The notes beneath the pieces were generated by a model. The model was not told the DNA's origin. It ran no database searches and saw nothing but the letters and a program-made list of their open reading frames with translations. The position numbers and the translations under genes are program-made. Positions 1 to 8,200 of a stretch of 64,000 nt of DNA are shown here, piece after piece. The DNA comes from Niveibacterium umoris (GTDB lineage: Bacteria; Pseudomonadota; Gammaproteobacteria; Burkholderiales; Rhodocyclaceae): contig NZ_JACIET010000001.1 of NCBI RefSeq assembly GCF_014197015.1, positions 1,426,001 through 1,490,000 of the forward strand. Reading direction: 5' to 3'. Each line of letters starts with the position of its first letter. The stretch's first letter is position 1.

Positions 1-2075
1 ACTTCTTGCAGCTTCTTCGGGTCATCCGACGCGCGGCTCTGCACATAGGCCTCGAAGCCACCCGCGGTGCCCAGCCCGCGAATGGCCGGTGGGTTGAAGG
101 CGATCGCGAGGCCATCCTTCTGCATCATCCCGGCGCCGAATACCGTTTTGACGATGTCGTCTGAGGTTGTGGTCCGCTCGTCCCAGGGTTTCAGGCGTAC
201 GAAGATCGTTGCGGCGTTGGCCTTGTTCCCGCCGCCGATCAAATCAAAACCGTTCACCAGGAATACATGCTCGACCGCCGGAAGCTTCTGCAAGGTCTGA
301 CGCAAGGCGTCGCCGGTCTTCGCGGTGCGTTCCAGCGAGGCGCCGTCAGGCAGGATCACCGCGCCGAACACGTAGCCCTGATCTTCCGGCGGTACGAAAC
401 TGCCGGGAATGCGCATCAGCAGGAAGGCGGCGATTCCGATCACGACGATGTAACCGCCAACGCTCGCCACCCGGTGCCGCAGCGTAAAGGCAACCGTGCC
501 GGTGTAGCTGCGGGTGAAACGCGTGAAGAATCGATTGAAGCCGCCAAAGAAGCCGCGCTCCGCTTCATGCATGGGTTTGAGCAGCAGCGCGCACAGCGCG
601 GGGGTAAGCGTCAACGCCACCAGGCCGGAGATCACCACCGACACCGCCACGGTCACGGCGAACTGTTTGTAGAGCTGGCCGGCAATGCCGCCGAGGAAGG
701 CGACCGGCACGAACACCGAACACAGCACCAGCACGATTGCGATCACAGCGGTAGCCACTTCGCGCATTGCCTCGGCCGCCGCCTCGCGGGGCGATAGCCC
801 CTGCTCCATCATCAGGCGCTCGACGTTTTCCAGCACCACGATCGCATCGTCCACGACGATACCGATCGCGAGCACCATCGCGAACAGCGTCAGTGTGTTG
901 ATCGAGAAGTTGAAGATCCATAGGCCGGCGAACGCGCCGATCAGCGACACCGGCACCGCCAGCATCGGAATCAGCGTTGCGCGCCAGCTTTGCAGGAACA
1001 CGAAGACCACCACGATCACCAGCAAGCTCGCTTCGAGCAGCGTCATCACCACTTCGTGGATGGACGACTGCACGAACACCGTGGTGTCGTACGGGATCAT
1101 GTACGCGACCCCCTTGGGTAGCTGCTTTGCGAACTCCGACATCTTGGCTTTGACCGCATTGCCGGTGTCCAGCGCATTGGCCCCCGTCTGCAGGAAGATC
1201 GCCATGCCGATTGAGGGGTTGCCATCGAGCGTCGTGTAGGCGTCGTAGTTCTGCGCAGCGAGTTCAACCCGGGCGACATCCTTGATCCGCAGGTAGCCAT
1301 CCGGGCCACCGGCGCGGATGATGATGTTGCCGAATTGCTGCGGATCGAGCAGGCGGCCTCGCGCGGTGACGGTATAGACCAGTTGCTGCCCCGCCAGCGC
1401 CGGCGCTGCACCGATCTTGCCCGCCGAGTACTGCGCGTTCTGGCTGTTCAGCGCAGCAGCAATGTCGGTCGCCGTTACGCCCAATTGCGCCATGCGGTCT
1501 GGTTTGAGCCAGATGCGCATCGAGTAGTCCTGCGCGCCGAAGATGGTGACGCTTCCCACCCCCTTGACCCGCTTGATCTCGTCGACGATGTTGAGCGACG
1601 CGTAATTCGAAAGGAACAGCGCATCGCGAGACTTGTCGGGAGACACCAGCGACGCCACCAACAGGATGTCGGTGGAACTCTTCTGCACGATCACGCCATT
1701 GCGACGCACGTCGTCGGGCAAACGCGGCAACACCGCGTTGACCTTGTTGTTGGTGTTGATCGTGGCGTAGTCGGGATTGGTGCCCACCTCGAAGGTCGCG
1801 GTAATCGTCAGCGAGCCGCTGGAACTCGCACTGGCCGTGTAATAGATGAGCCCCTCAACCCCATTGAGCTGCTCCTCGATCGGCGCAGCCACGGTGCGTG
1901 CCAGCGTTTCGGCCGACGCGCCCGGGTAGGAAGCAATGATCTGCACGGTGGGCGGCGTGATCGACGGGTACTGGGAAATCGGCAGCGACACCGCTGCGAC
2001 GATGCCGGCAATGACGATGACCAACGAGATCACCGTTGCGAAGATGGGTCTTCGGATGAAGAACTGAGCGAACAT
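1..2075 (-). CDS. RND efflux pump inner-membrane permease (AcrB/MexB family), N-terminal two thirds
   Basis: Proton-driven resistance-nodulation-division transporter of the hydrophobe/amphiphile efflux type. It takes up drugs or other amphiphiles from periplasm and membrane for export across the envelope. About 691 of the usual ~1,045 residues are present; the C-terminus lies beyond the left edge. The first residues (MFAQFFIRRPIFATVIS) are the classic start of this family and form TM1, followed by the first periplasmic porter loop and TM2 onward. The proton-relay Asp pair is visible in GIVVDDAIVVLENVER as D409-D410, matching AcrB D407/D408. Start: ATG at 2075 with GAGGGG upstream, 11 bases after the stop of the adaptor gene, so the two form an operon. 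Substrate range cannot be read from sequence. No outer-membrane channel gene is in view; it may lie beyond the edge or be shared. Confidence 0.95.
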   Translation of the reverse strand, partial: MFAQFFIRRPIFATVISLVIVIAGIVAAVSLPISQYPSITPPTVQIIASYPGASAETLARTVAAPIEEQLNGVEGLIYYTASASSSGSLTITATFEVGTNPDYATINTNNKVNAVLPRLPDDVRRNGVIVQKSSTDILLVASLVSPDKSRDALFLSNYASLNIVDEIKRVKGVGSVTIFGAQDYSMRIWLKPDRMAQLGVTATDIAAALNSQNAQYSAGKIGAAPALAGQQLVYTVTARGRLLDPQQFGNIIIRAGGPDGYLRIKDVARVELAAQNYDAYTTLDGNPSIGMAIFLQTGANALDTGNAVKAKMSEFAKQLPKGVAYMIPYDTTVFVQSSIHEVVMTLLEASLLVIVVVFVFLQSWRATLIPMLAVPVSLIGAFAGLWIFNFSINTLTLFAMVLAIGIVVDDAIVVLENVERLMMEQGLSPREAAAEAMREVATAVIAIVLVLCSVFVPVAFLGGIAGQLYKQFAVTVAVSVVISGLVALTLTPALCALLLKPMHEAERGFFGGFNRFFTRFTRSYTGTVAFTLRHRVASVGGYIVVIGIAAFLLMRIPGSFVPPEDQGYVFGAVILPDGASLERTAKTGDALRQTLQKLPAVEHVFLVNGFDLIGGGNKANAATIFVRLKPWDERTTTSDDIVKTVFGAGMMQKDGLAIAFNPPAIRGLGTAGGFEAYVQSRASDDPKKLQE

Positions 2076-2086
2076 GGATCAGCCCC

Positions 2087-3262
2087 TCATCCCTGCTTCT
2101 TCGATGCGCCACCCGCCGGCGGCATGGCGCCCGGCGGCATGGGCTTGACCGGCATCCCGGGGCGTAGCTTGATCAGGTTGTCGACGATCACCTGGTCGCC
2201 GGCCTTGAGACCATCGAGGATGATCCAGTCCTTGCCATCCCAGTTGCCCGTCTTGACCGGTCGCGGCGCGACCTTGTCACCCTCACCCACCGTCATGACG
2301 ACAAAGCCCTGATCGGTCTGGATCAAGGAAGACTGCGGCACGCGGAACACGCCTTCGCGGGTACCCACCTGCAGTCGCACGCGCACGTACTGCCCCGGCA
2401 ACACGGCGGCTTCAGGATTCGGGAAAACGGCGCGCAGCGAACGCGTACCCAGCTTGGTGTCGATCTGCGTCGCCGCAAAGTCAAGCGTCCCCTTATCGGC
2501 ATAGGCGCTGCCATTGGGGAGCACGATGCGCACGCCCTGGACCGCTTTGGGTACGAAGCGACCACCGGGGAACCCGGCTTCGTCCGATTCCGACAATGCG
2601 AAACGCACCTTGATCGGATCAACCTGGACGACGGTCGTCAGGCTGTCGCCTACCGCCACCAGGTTGCCTTCCGACTTCAGCGCGCGGCCGGTCATGCCCG
2701 CCACCGGGGCCGGAACTGCCGCGTAGCCGAGATTCAACTCCGCCGTCTTCAGACTCGCCTGCGCCGCCTGCAACTGCGCGCGGGCAGTGGCCTCAGTGGT
2801 GACCGCGTCATCCAGTTCCTTGCGGCTCACTGCATCCTGCGACGAAAGCCCACGGGTGCGGGCGAGTTCGCGTGTGGCCTGTTCAAGCTTGTTGGTCGCA
2901 TCGCTCACCTGCGCACGGGCGCTGGCAAGCGCGGCTTCGAGCGGTGCGCGATCGAGTTCGAACAATGACTGGCCGGCGCGCACGCTGCCGCCCTCTTCAT
3001 AGGCACGCTTCACCAGAATCCCGCCGACGCGCGCACGCACTTCGACCTCACGTGCCCCCTCTGCCTGGCCAACCGCTTCGACCATCACCGGCGCACTGGT
3101 CGGCTGCACTGTCAGTACGCCTACCGGCAACGCACCCGACGGCGGGCCCGCGGGCTGATCCTTCTGGCCGCAGGCCGCAAGAAGCGCCAGACAGACCAAG
3201 CTCGAAACAAGACGGACTTGCGAACCGCCCGGGAACGGCAGTGCGACGCGACGGATGGACAT
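2087..3262 (-). CDS. RND efflux periplasmic adaptor (membrane fusion protein), lipoprotein
   Basis: AcrA/MexA-type adaptor that links the RND permease to an outer-membrane channel. The protein is 391 aa. A lipoprotein signal ends in LLAAC, so Cys31 would be lipidated and anchor it to the inner membrane. After that come the biotinyl/lipoyl half-motif region, an alpha-hairpin with Ala-rich heptads (about residues 100-170), the second lipoyl half, a beta-barrel and the membrane-proximal domain (FRVPQSSLIQ... region). Start: ATG at 3262 with a strong GAGGAG seven bases upstream; an in-frame upstream start at 3304 would precede this ribosome site and put an unlikely charged extension before the signal peptide. 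It is first in the operon with the permease. No regulator gene is adjacent upstream. Confidence 0.94.
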   Translation of the reverse strand: MSIRRVALPFPGGSQVRLVSSLVCLALLAACGQKDQPAGPPSGALPVGVLTVQPTSAPVMVEAVGQAEGAREVEVRARVGGILVKRAYEEGGSVRAGQSLFELDRAPLEAALASARAQVSDATNKLEQATRELARTRGLSSQDAVSRKELDDAVTTEATARAQLQAAQASLKTAELNLGYAAVPAPVAGMTGRALKSEGNLVAVGDSLTTVVQVDPIKVRFALSESDEAGFPGGRFVPKAVQGVRIVLPNGSAYADKGTLDFAATQIDTKLGTRSLRAVFPNPEAAVLPGQYVRVRLQVGTREGVFRVPQSSLIQTDQGFVVMTVGEGDKVAPRPVKTGNWDGKDWIILDGLKAGDQVIVDNLIKLRPGMPVKPMPPGAMPPAGGASKKQG

Positions 3263-3478
3263 CCGGAACTCCTCGTGGGGTGGCACTGCGAATGATCCCA
3301 ACACAGCCGGCGGGTGACTTCAGCATGACGGGCACGCAGCATACGATCTGGCCGGACCGAAGGGGCGCGATGAGCCTCCCCCTTTTGGCGAACCCGAGCC
3401 ATTGAGCATTCGAATGTATCGCTACGCGCCAGATTTGTGAATTGACGCAGACGAAGATCCTTCGGTGACCCTGACGTT

Positions 3479-3507
3479 CTTGCCACCACATTCGGCCTAT
3501 TGGCAAG
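3479..3507. promoter_or_regulatory. Inverted repeat CTTGCCA-N15-TGGCAAG
   Basis: Two perfect 7-base arms separated by 15 bases, about 220 bases upstream of the efflux adaptor start. The shape suits a dimeric repressor or LysR/TetR-type operator. There is no adjacent regulator gene to pair it with, so the role is a guess. Confidence 0.25.
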
Positions 3508-3676
3508 CGGATGGCGCGTCGGCGGATCAAACAGGGCTGTCGCAGCGGGACCAGTATTTCGCGCAGGCCTCGCAGGATGAGCAGCCCGAAAGCGGACTTG
3601 CCGTAGATCTGGAGAGCCGAGGTCGGCGCTGAAGCCTTGCCCGCTTTGACCAAAGCGCGGGCAGCGCGCCGACTGA

Positions 3677-3796
3677 CGTGACCATTGTTGGGGCAAACAA
3701 GACGGCGGCGCCAAGCAGCTCGACCACCTGCTCGGCGGGAAGCTGGGCGACGTACTCGATCAACTCGCCACCGGCATCTGGCCCGAGGCCGCCTGA
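3677..3796 (+). pseudogene. Possible remnant of a gene 3' end (HsdR-like tail?)
   Basis: A 39-codon frame opens after a stop at 3674-3676 and ends at a TGA at 3794-3796. The last 28 residues (GAKQLDHLLGGKLGDV, then ending in IWPEAA) have the charge and hydrophobic spacing of a real protein C-terminus and, from memory, resemble the end of type I restriction HsdR subunits. There is no start codon or ribosome site. Fic genes are often found beside type I restriction loci, which makes a decayed hsdR tail upstream of fic plausible. The match is weak and could be chance. Confidence 0.2.
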
Positions 3797-3840
3797 ACCT
3801 GAAACAAGCGCCGCCGTTGTTTTACTTTTAAGCCAAAAAT

Positions 3841-3863
3841 AAAATAACATGCTCGCTTATTTT
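3841..3863 (+). promoter_or_regulatory. AT-rich inverted repeat AAAATAA-N9-TTATTTT upstream of fic
   Basis: Perfect 7-base arms with a 9-base spacer, ending 20 bases before the fic start codon, within the only AT-rich island of the region. The position overlaps where the fic promoter or its 5' end must be. The Fic protein carries its own C-terminal winged-helix domain, so autoregulation at this site is an attractive but untested idea. Confidence 0.4.
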
Positions 3864-3883
3864 AACTTCGGGCCAGCCTAGCC

Positions 3884-5044
3884 ATGCAACGCGGTCTTAC
3901 CGGCAGCTTCACGCCCAGCATCGCGGGCGGCGTGCCCTGCCAGGCCTTCGTGCCCACCCCGCTGCCCCCGGTGCCGCCACTCGAATTCGGCGACAAGCTC
4001 CAGGCGCGTATCAACGACGCCCTGCTCGCCCTCGGCCGGCTCGACGCCATCAGCACCCTGCTCCCCGACGCCAAGCTCTTCCTATACAGCTATGTGCGCA
4101 AGGAAGCCGTCATGTCCTCGCAGATCGAAGGTACCCAGTCCTCGCTCAGCGATCTCATGCTCTACGAAATGGAAGGCCTGCCCGGCGTACCGATGGACGA
4201 CGTGCAGGAAGTCTCGTGCTACGTGAAGGCGCTCGACCTGGGCATGCAGCGCATCCGCGAAGGCCAGCCCATCAGCTACCGCCTGCTGTGCGAGCTGCAC
4301 GCCGCGCTGATGACTTCCGGCCGCGGCATCCAGCGCGGCCCCGGCGAGTTCCGCCGCACCCAGGTCTGGATCGGCGGCCACCGTGCCGACGAGGCGACCT
4401 TCGTGCCGCCGCCGCCCACCCACATCGCCGACTGTTTCGCCGCGCTGGAACGCTTCATCAACGATGCCGACACCACCACCGCGCCGGTCATCAAGGCAGC
4501 GCTCGCGCATGTGCAGTTCGAAACCATCCACCCGTATCTGGATGGCAACGGCCGCCTCGGCCGCCTGCTGATTCCGCTGATCCTGGTCGAAGCCGGCGTG
4601 CTGCAAGAGCCGCTGCTCTACCTCTCCGTCTTCTTCAAGCGCCACCGCCAGACCTACTACGAGCGCCTGCAACAGGTCCGCACCGTGGGCGACTGGGAAG
4701 CCTGGCTGCTGTTCTTCGTCGACGCCATCGCCGCCACCGCCAGCCAGGCCGTCAGCGCTGCGCAGCAACTCAGTGCGCTGCATGCGGCCGACAAGGCCCG
4801 CCTGCCGGCACTCGGGCGGCTCGCCGGCTCCGCCACGCAGGTGCTCGACGCCCTCGTCGCCCGCCCCATCGCCAACGTCAACGCCATCACCCAGGCCACC
4901 GGCCTCACGCCGGCCACCGTGGGCAAAGCGCTGGACGCACTCGAACACACCCTCGGCATCGTCCGCGAACTCACCGGCAACCGCCGCAACCGCGTCTTTG
5001 CCTACAGCGCCTACATCGCGCTGCTCAACCAAGAAACTGACTGA
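3884..5044 (+). CDS. Fic family protein (probable AMP-transferase) with N-terminal inhibitory helix and C-terminal winged helix
   Basis: Fic enzymes usually transfer AMP from ATP to a hydroxyl side chain of a target protein. The 386-aa protein has a Fic_N region (about 35-110), then the Fic core with the active-site loop HPYLDGNGRLGR at residues 216-227. This matches HxFx(D/E)GNGRxxR except for Tyr in place of Phe; the catalytic His is H216. An inhibitory motif of the (S/T)xxxE(G/N) form, SSQIEG, lies at residues 78-83, so this is a class II Fic that holds itself inactive until released. The C-terminal ~60 residues (NVNAITQATGLTPATVGKAL) look like a winged helix-turn-helix. Single gene; an AT-rich inverted repeat lies just upstream. 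Likely an accessory gene. The target protein is unknown. Confidence 0.9.
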   Translation: MQRGLTGSFTPSIAGGVPCQAFVPTPLPPVPPLEFGDKLQARINDALLALGRLDAISTLLPDAKLFLYSYVRKEAVMSSQIEGTQSSLSDLMLYEMEGLPGVPMDDVQEVSCYVKALDLGMQRIREGQPISYRLLCELHAALMTSGRGIQRGPGEFRRTQVWIGGHRADEATFVPPPPTHIADCFAALERFINDADTTTAPVIKAALAHVQFETIHPYLDGNGRLGRLLIPLILVEAGVLQEPLLYLSVFFKRHRQTYYERLQQVRTVGDWEAWLLFFVDAIAATASQAVSAAQQLSALHAADKARLPALGRLAGSATQVLDALVARPIANVNAITQATGLTPATVGKALDALEHTLGIVRELTGNRRNRVFAYSAYIALLNQETD

Positions 5045-5136
5045 ACCCTTGGTTCTCTGTCAGCAGAATCTCAGATAGCCAAACGATTCAGGCGCATTAG
5101 GGATTCTGCAAGCAGCTCAATGAGACAATTCGCACC

Positions 5137-5802
5137 GTGGCATCTACTCCCTACTGTCCGCCTGAGCACCAAGGCCTGTCCGTGCTTTATCTCTCGGATC
5201 AGCTGATCGTCGTCGACAAACCCAGTGGCTTGCTGAGCGTGCCGGGGCGCCAACCTGGCAAGGAAGACTGCCTGTCGCGTCGGGTACAGGCCGAGTTTCC
5301 CGACGCGATGATCGTTCATCGCCTGGACATGGGCACCTCCGGCATCGTCGTCATGGGGCGCGGCGCCAAGGCACAGCGGGAACTCAGTCGCCAGTTTCAG
5401 GAGCGCAGGGTGCGAAAGAACTATCAGGCCCTGGTCGATGGGCGCTGGGGTGGGGCCGCCACCGGTGAGATCGGATTGCCCATTGGCGTTGATCAGGAAA
5501 ACGCTCCCAAGCAGAAAGTCGATCACGACGCGGGCCGGCCGTGCCTGACGCGCTATTGCGTACTTGATAGCGGTGCCGTGCCAGGGATTTCGCGCATCGC
5601 GCTGGCGCCCATCACAGGGCGCTTGCACCAACTGCGGGTTCACATGGAAGCAATGGGGCATCCCATCATTGGCGACGACTTCTACGGCACTCCGGCATCC
5701 TGTGCCAAGGCTGAGCGTCTGATGTTGCACGCCTGCCAGATCGAATTCGAGCATCCCGAAACTGGGACACTGCTGCGTATTGAATGCCCGCCGCCCTTCT
5801 GA
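5137..5802 (+). CDS. rluA: RluA-family pseudouridine synthase (dual 23S rRNA U746 / tRNA U32 type)
   Basis: Converts uridine to pseudouridine in RNA. The 221-aa length is close to E. coli RluA (219 aa), and there is no S4 domain, unlike RluC or RluD. The catalytic Asp is D64 in HRLDMGTSG, the same number as in E. coli RluA. The ITGRLHQLRVHM motif and the LMLHA block near the C-terminus are also family hallmarks. The start is the GTG at 5137; no in-frame ATG lies upstream and the ribosome site is weak. Monocistronic between fic and a gene-poor stretch. The RluA assignment over other short family members rests on length and the lack of extra domains. Confidence 0.88.
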   Translation: MASTPYCPPEHQGLSVLYLSDQLIVVDKPSGLLSVPGRQPGKEDCLSRRVQAEFPDAMIVHRLDMGTSGIVVMGRGAKAQRELSRQFQERRVRKNYQALVDGRWGGAATGEIGLPIGVDQENAPKQKVDHDAGRPCLTRYCVLDSGAVPGISRIALAPITGRLHQLRVHMEAMGHPIIGDDFYGTPASCAKAERLMLHACQIEFEHPETGTLLRIECPPPF

Positions 5803-6198
5803 TCGTAGCGACTCGTGGCACCGTCGGCTTCCAGAACGTTGGCCTTCCTACGTAAAGAAGGACGGGACCCGACCCACAGTTGCCCGTCGACCTATTTGAG
5901 GGGCAGCGATGGGCATGTGTGCAGGAGCCGTCACTCGATGCCTGGTCGCGCTCGTCCGGGCGAGCTCCGGCAACACGCTGATCTCGACAAACCCCCACAG
6001 CGCTGACGATAGCCAAGAAGTCCGCTGGATGCTGCCAGCCCGGAGGAAAGGTGCCCGAGGAGGCATTCCCCGTTGGTTTCGGGCCGGCGAATTCTGCGGA
6101 TTCAGCCGGCGCCCCCCAACCTCTGCGACGCATGTAAAGAAGAAGCGGGCACGCCGACCGACTCCGCCTTGTGGCCAGCGGGACTGTCTGCCCGTCGC
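5803..6198. other. 396-bp region without a supported gene
   Basis: Lies between the end of rluA and the end of the fpr pseudogene. Short open frames occur on both strands, but none has a ribosome site or a recognisable sequence. A small hairpin (CCTTC...GAAGG, around 5845-5863) follows rluA but has no T-run, so I do not call it a terminator. The lack of genes next to a decaying fpr suggests general loss of constraint here. Confidence 0.55.
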
Positions 6199-6954
6199 CT
6201 ACTTCTCCACAAACGCCCGTTCGATCACGTAGTCGCCCGGCGTGCCGATTTTCGGCGAGACCTTGAAGCCGCGCGCGATAGCTCCTTGACCATTCCCGGG
6301 CTGCCGCACAGCATCGGGCGATCGTGCGCCGGATCGATCGGCGGCAGGCCAAGGTCGACGCACAGCTTGCCGGACTCGATCAGCGTCGTCAGGCGGCCCA
6401 GGTTGCGGAAGGGCTCACCCGTCACCGTGGAGTAGTACAGCAGCTGGTCGCGAATGTAGTCGCCGAGGAACTCATGCTCCGGCAACTCGCGCTGGATCTG
6501 TTCGGCATAGGCAAGTTCGCTGACGCTGCGCACGCCGTGCGTAACCACCACCTTGTCGAAGCGCTCGTAGGTTTCCGGGTCCTTGATGATGCTGAGGAAG
6601 GGCGCGAGTCCGGTGCCGGTGCTGAGCAGGAAGAGGTTACGGCCGGACAGCAGATCGTCGATGATCAGCGTACCGGTTGGCTTGGAGGATCTCGTCGCCC
6701 GGCTTCAGGTGTTGCAGCCGCGAGGTGAGCGGGCCGTTCGGCACCTTGATGCTGAAGAACTCCAGATGCTCTTCGTGGTTGGCGCTGGCGATGCTGTAGG
6801 CGCGCAGCAGCGGGCGATTCTCGTCCTGCAGACCAATCATCACAAACTGGCCGTTGGCAAAGCGCAGGCCGGGGTCGCGCGTGGTCTTGAAGCTGAACAG
6901 CGTATCGTTCCAGTGGTGGACGTCGATCACGGTTTCGGTGGCGAGCTTGCTCAA
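6199..6954 (-). pseudogene. fpr: Ferredoxin--NADP+ reductase pseudogene (fpr), two frameshifting deletions
   Basis: The intact enzyme moves electrons between NADPH and ferredoxin or flavodoxin through FAD. Every expected block can be read, but in more than one frame: TETVIDVHHWNDTLFSFK, FAD-binding RAYSIAS, then KPTGTLIIDDLL, LLSTG, CGSPGM, and the C-terminal GDYVIERAFVEK. Compared with the ~258-residue family pattern, about 8 bases are missing near 6681 (after GDEIL) and about 13 near 6280 (after MVKEL). The two losses sum to 21 bases, so both ends share a frame, but the middle is shifted and the first frame stops at 6637. The expected ATG is TTG (6952-6954). The remaining sequence is still well conserved, so the loss is recent or the assembly is wrong here. 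Confidence 0.85.
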
Positions 6955-7142
6955 CGCGGTGGCGCGCTCCAACCAGTCTTCAGATTGACCCGCGTCGAAA
7001 CGCGTTGGATCTTGATCGCAATCTGATCCTGACGGTGCAACAGGTTGGAGACGCAGGCTATGAAGGGGCTTGGCAGAAGAACCGAACCGCCTCAGCGAGA
7101 TCCCTACCACTCGCAATATTGATGGGGCAATTGATGGAGCAA

Positions 7143-7167
7143 ACAAAAAAGCGCCCCGTAAGGCGCT
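7143..7167 (-). terminator. Intrinsic terminator after tRNA-Ser
   Basis: On the minus strand, a stem AAGCGCC / GGCGCTT with a 6-base loop is followed by a T-run. It lies 15 bases past the tRNA 3' end and would stop transcription before the fpr remnant. Confidence 0.88.
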
Positions 7168-7181
7168 TGATTGTTTGTATC

Positions 7182-7270
7182 TTGGCGGAGGCGGTGAGAT
7201 TCGAACTCACGAACGGTTGCCCGTTGCCGGTTTTCAAGACCGGTGCAATCGACCACTCTGCCACACCTCC
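7182..7270 (-). tRNA. tRNA-Ser (anticodon UGA)
   Basis: Full class II cloverleaf with the long variable arm (GGCAACGGGCAACC region). Acceptor stem GGAGGTG pairs with CGCCTCC, discriminator G, and CCA is encoded. The anticodon loop CTTGAAA gives TGA in the DNA, reading UCA and related serine codons. T arm has GTTCGAATC. Followed by its own terminator. Confidence 0.96.
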
Positions 7271-7416
7271 GATGTCATCCTGCGGCACCGACAATCAGCG
7301 ATCGTGCGGATTGCCCAAGCTGGCATGACCTTCACCGGGCGTTGCCCATCCGGCGAGGGACGCGAGTTTATCACGTCCAGCGATGCCGTCGATCCGAGAA
7401 CCTTTAGAATGCGGCC

Positions 7417-7458
7417 ATGTCCAACTCGCCGAGTTCAACTGAAGGAGCCAATCGATGA
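7417..7458 (+). CDS. Possible 13-codon upstream ORF overlapping the yccA start
   Basis: Reads MSNSPSSTEGANR and stops in a TGA that overlaps the ATG of the next gene (ATGA at 7455-7458), the usual arrangement for translational coupling. A TAGAAT hexamer at 7405-7410 lies 6 bases before its ATG, so its mRNA could be nearly leaderless. The downstream gene also has its own AAGGAG site inside this frame. No convincing -35 is present, and the short frame may be chance. Confidence 0.25.
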   Translation: MSNSPSSTEGANR

Positions 7459-8141
7459 GCTTGAATTCTGTCCCGATGAATGGCGAAGTCATTTCGCTCA
7501 CACGAAACCGGGTCCTCCGCAACACCTACCTGCTGCTCGCGATCTCGATGCTGCCGACGATCGCCGGGGCCGCGCTTGGGGTGCGCCTGGGCTTTTCTTT
7601 CTTCGCAGGTAGCCCGCTGATCGGTTTCCTGCTCTTCATGGGCATCGCATTCGGATTTTTCTTCGCGATCGAGAAGTTCAAGAACAGTTCCGTGGGTGTC
7701 GCCCTGCTGCTTGGCTTCACCTTCTTCATGGGCTTGATGCTCTCGCGCATCCTGCAGGTGATGCTGGGCTTCTCAAACGGCGCTTCCTTGATCGCCCTGG
7801 CAGCAGGGGGCACCGGAGTGATCTTCTTCGCAATGGCGAGCATCGCCACAGTCACCAAGCGCGATCTTTCGGGTATGGGTAAATTCCTGTTTGTAGGAAT
7901 GATCCTCGCGCTCATCGCGGGCGTGGCGAACATCTTCCTGCAATTGCCTGTACTCTCGATCGTAATGTCGGTGGTGTTTCTAGGCATCTTCTCGGCCTAT
8001 ATCCTGTACGACGTGAATCGCGTCGTCAGTGGCGGAGAAACGAACTACATCAGCGCAACGCTGGCAATTTACCTCGACATCTACAACGTGTTCGTCAGCC
8101 TTCTGCAGTTGCTGGGCATCTTCGGCGGCGAGCGCGACTGA
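7455..8141 (+). CDS. Bax inhibitor-1/YccA family membrane protein
   Basis: Seven-helix inner-membrane protein of the TMBIM/BI-1 family. E. coli YccA modulates FtsH proteolysis, and other members act as pH-sensitive calcium leak channels; the role here is inferred only from family. The 228-aa protein shows hydrophobic segments from about residue 24 on, including LLLAISMLPTIAGAALGV, a GFTFFMGLMLSRIL segment, and the C-terminal family signature YILYDVNRVV followed by YISATLAIYLDIYNVFVSLL. The Asp pair in the last helices (YD and LDIYN) is conserved in the family. Start: ATG with AAGGAG 9 bases upstream. Monocistronic, convergent with rlmD. Could equally be annotated yccA. Confidence 0.92.
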   Translation: MSLNSVPMNGEVISLTRNRVLRNTYLLLAISMLPTIAGAALGVRLGFSFFAGSPLIGFLLFMGIAFGFFFAIEKFKNSSVGVALLLGFTFFMGLMLSRILQVMLGFSNGASLIALAAGGTGVIFFAMASIATVTKRDLSGMGKFLFVGMILALIAGVANIFLQLPVLSIVMSVVFLGIFSAYILYDVNRVVSGGETNYISATLAIYLDIYNVFVSLLQLLGIFGGERD

Positions 8142-8200
8142 CCTGCACATGTGAGTACCGAGCTTTGAATCGATTCCTGTCGATCACTCGGCGCTGATTC

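Larger units (their letters stand above)
3263..3883. other. 621-bp gene-poor region between the efflux operon and fic
   Basis: No complete gene is supported here. It must hold the leftward promoter of the efflux operon and the rightward promoter of fic. Both strands contain modest open frames, but none has a ribosome site plus a recognisable family. On the plus strand an open stretch of about 60 codons runs from 3450 to 3632 without an ATG; it looks protein-like but I cannot assign it. A second short frame ending at 3796 is described separately. The right end (about 3820-3865) is strikingly AT-rich compared with the surrounding DNA, as expected for a promoter. Confidence 0.6.

Noticed and set aside
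4082-5032. 316-codon minus-strand frame opposite fic
   Set aside because: Fic has its full motif set on the plus strand; the opposite frame is Gly/Val/Asp-rich noise.
5845-5863. CCTTC/GAAGG hairpin after rluA as a terminator
   Set aside because: Short stem, 9-base loop and no T-run on either strand.
6199-6954. Programmed frameshifting in fpr
   Set aside because: Two sites lack 8 and 13 bases relative to the family, and neither has a slippery heptamer, so a translational shift cannot restore the missing codons.
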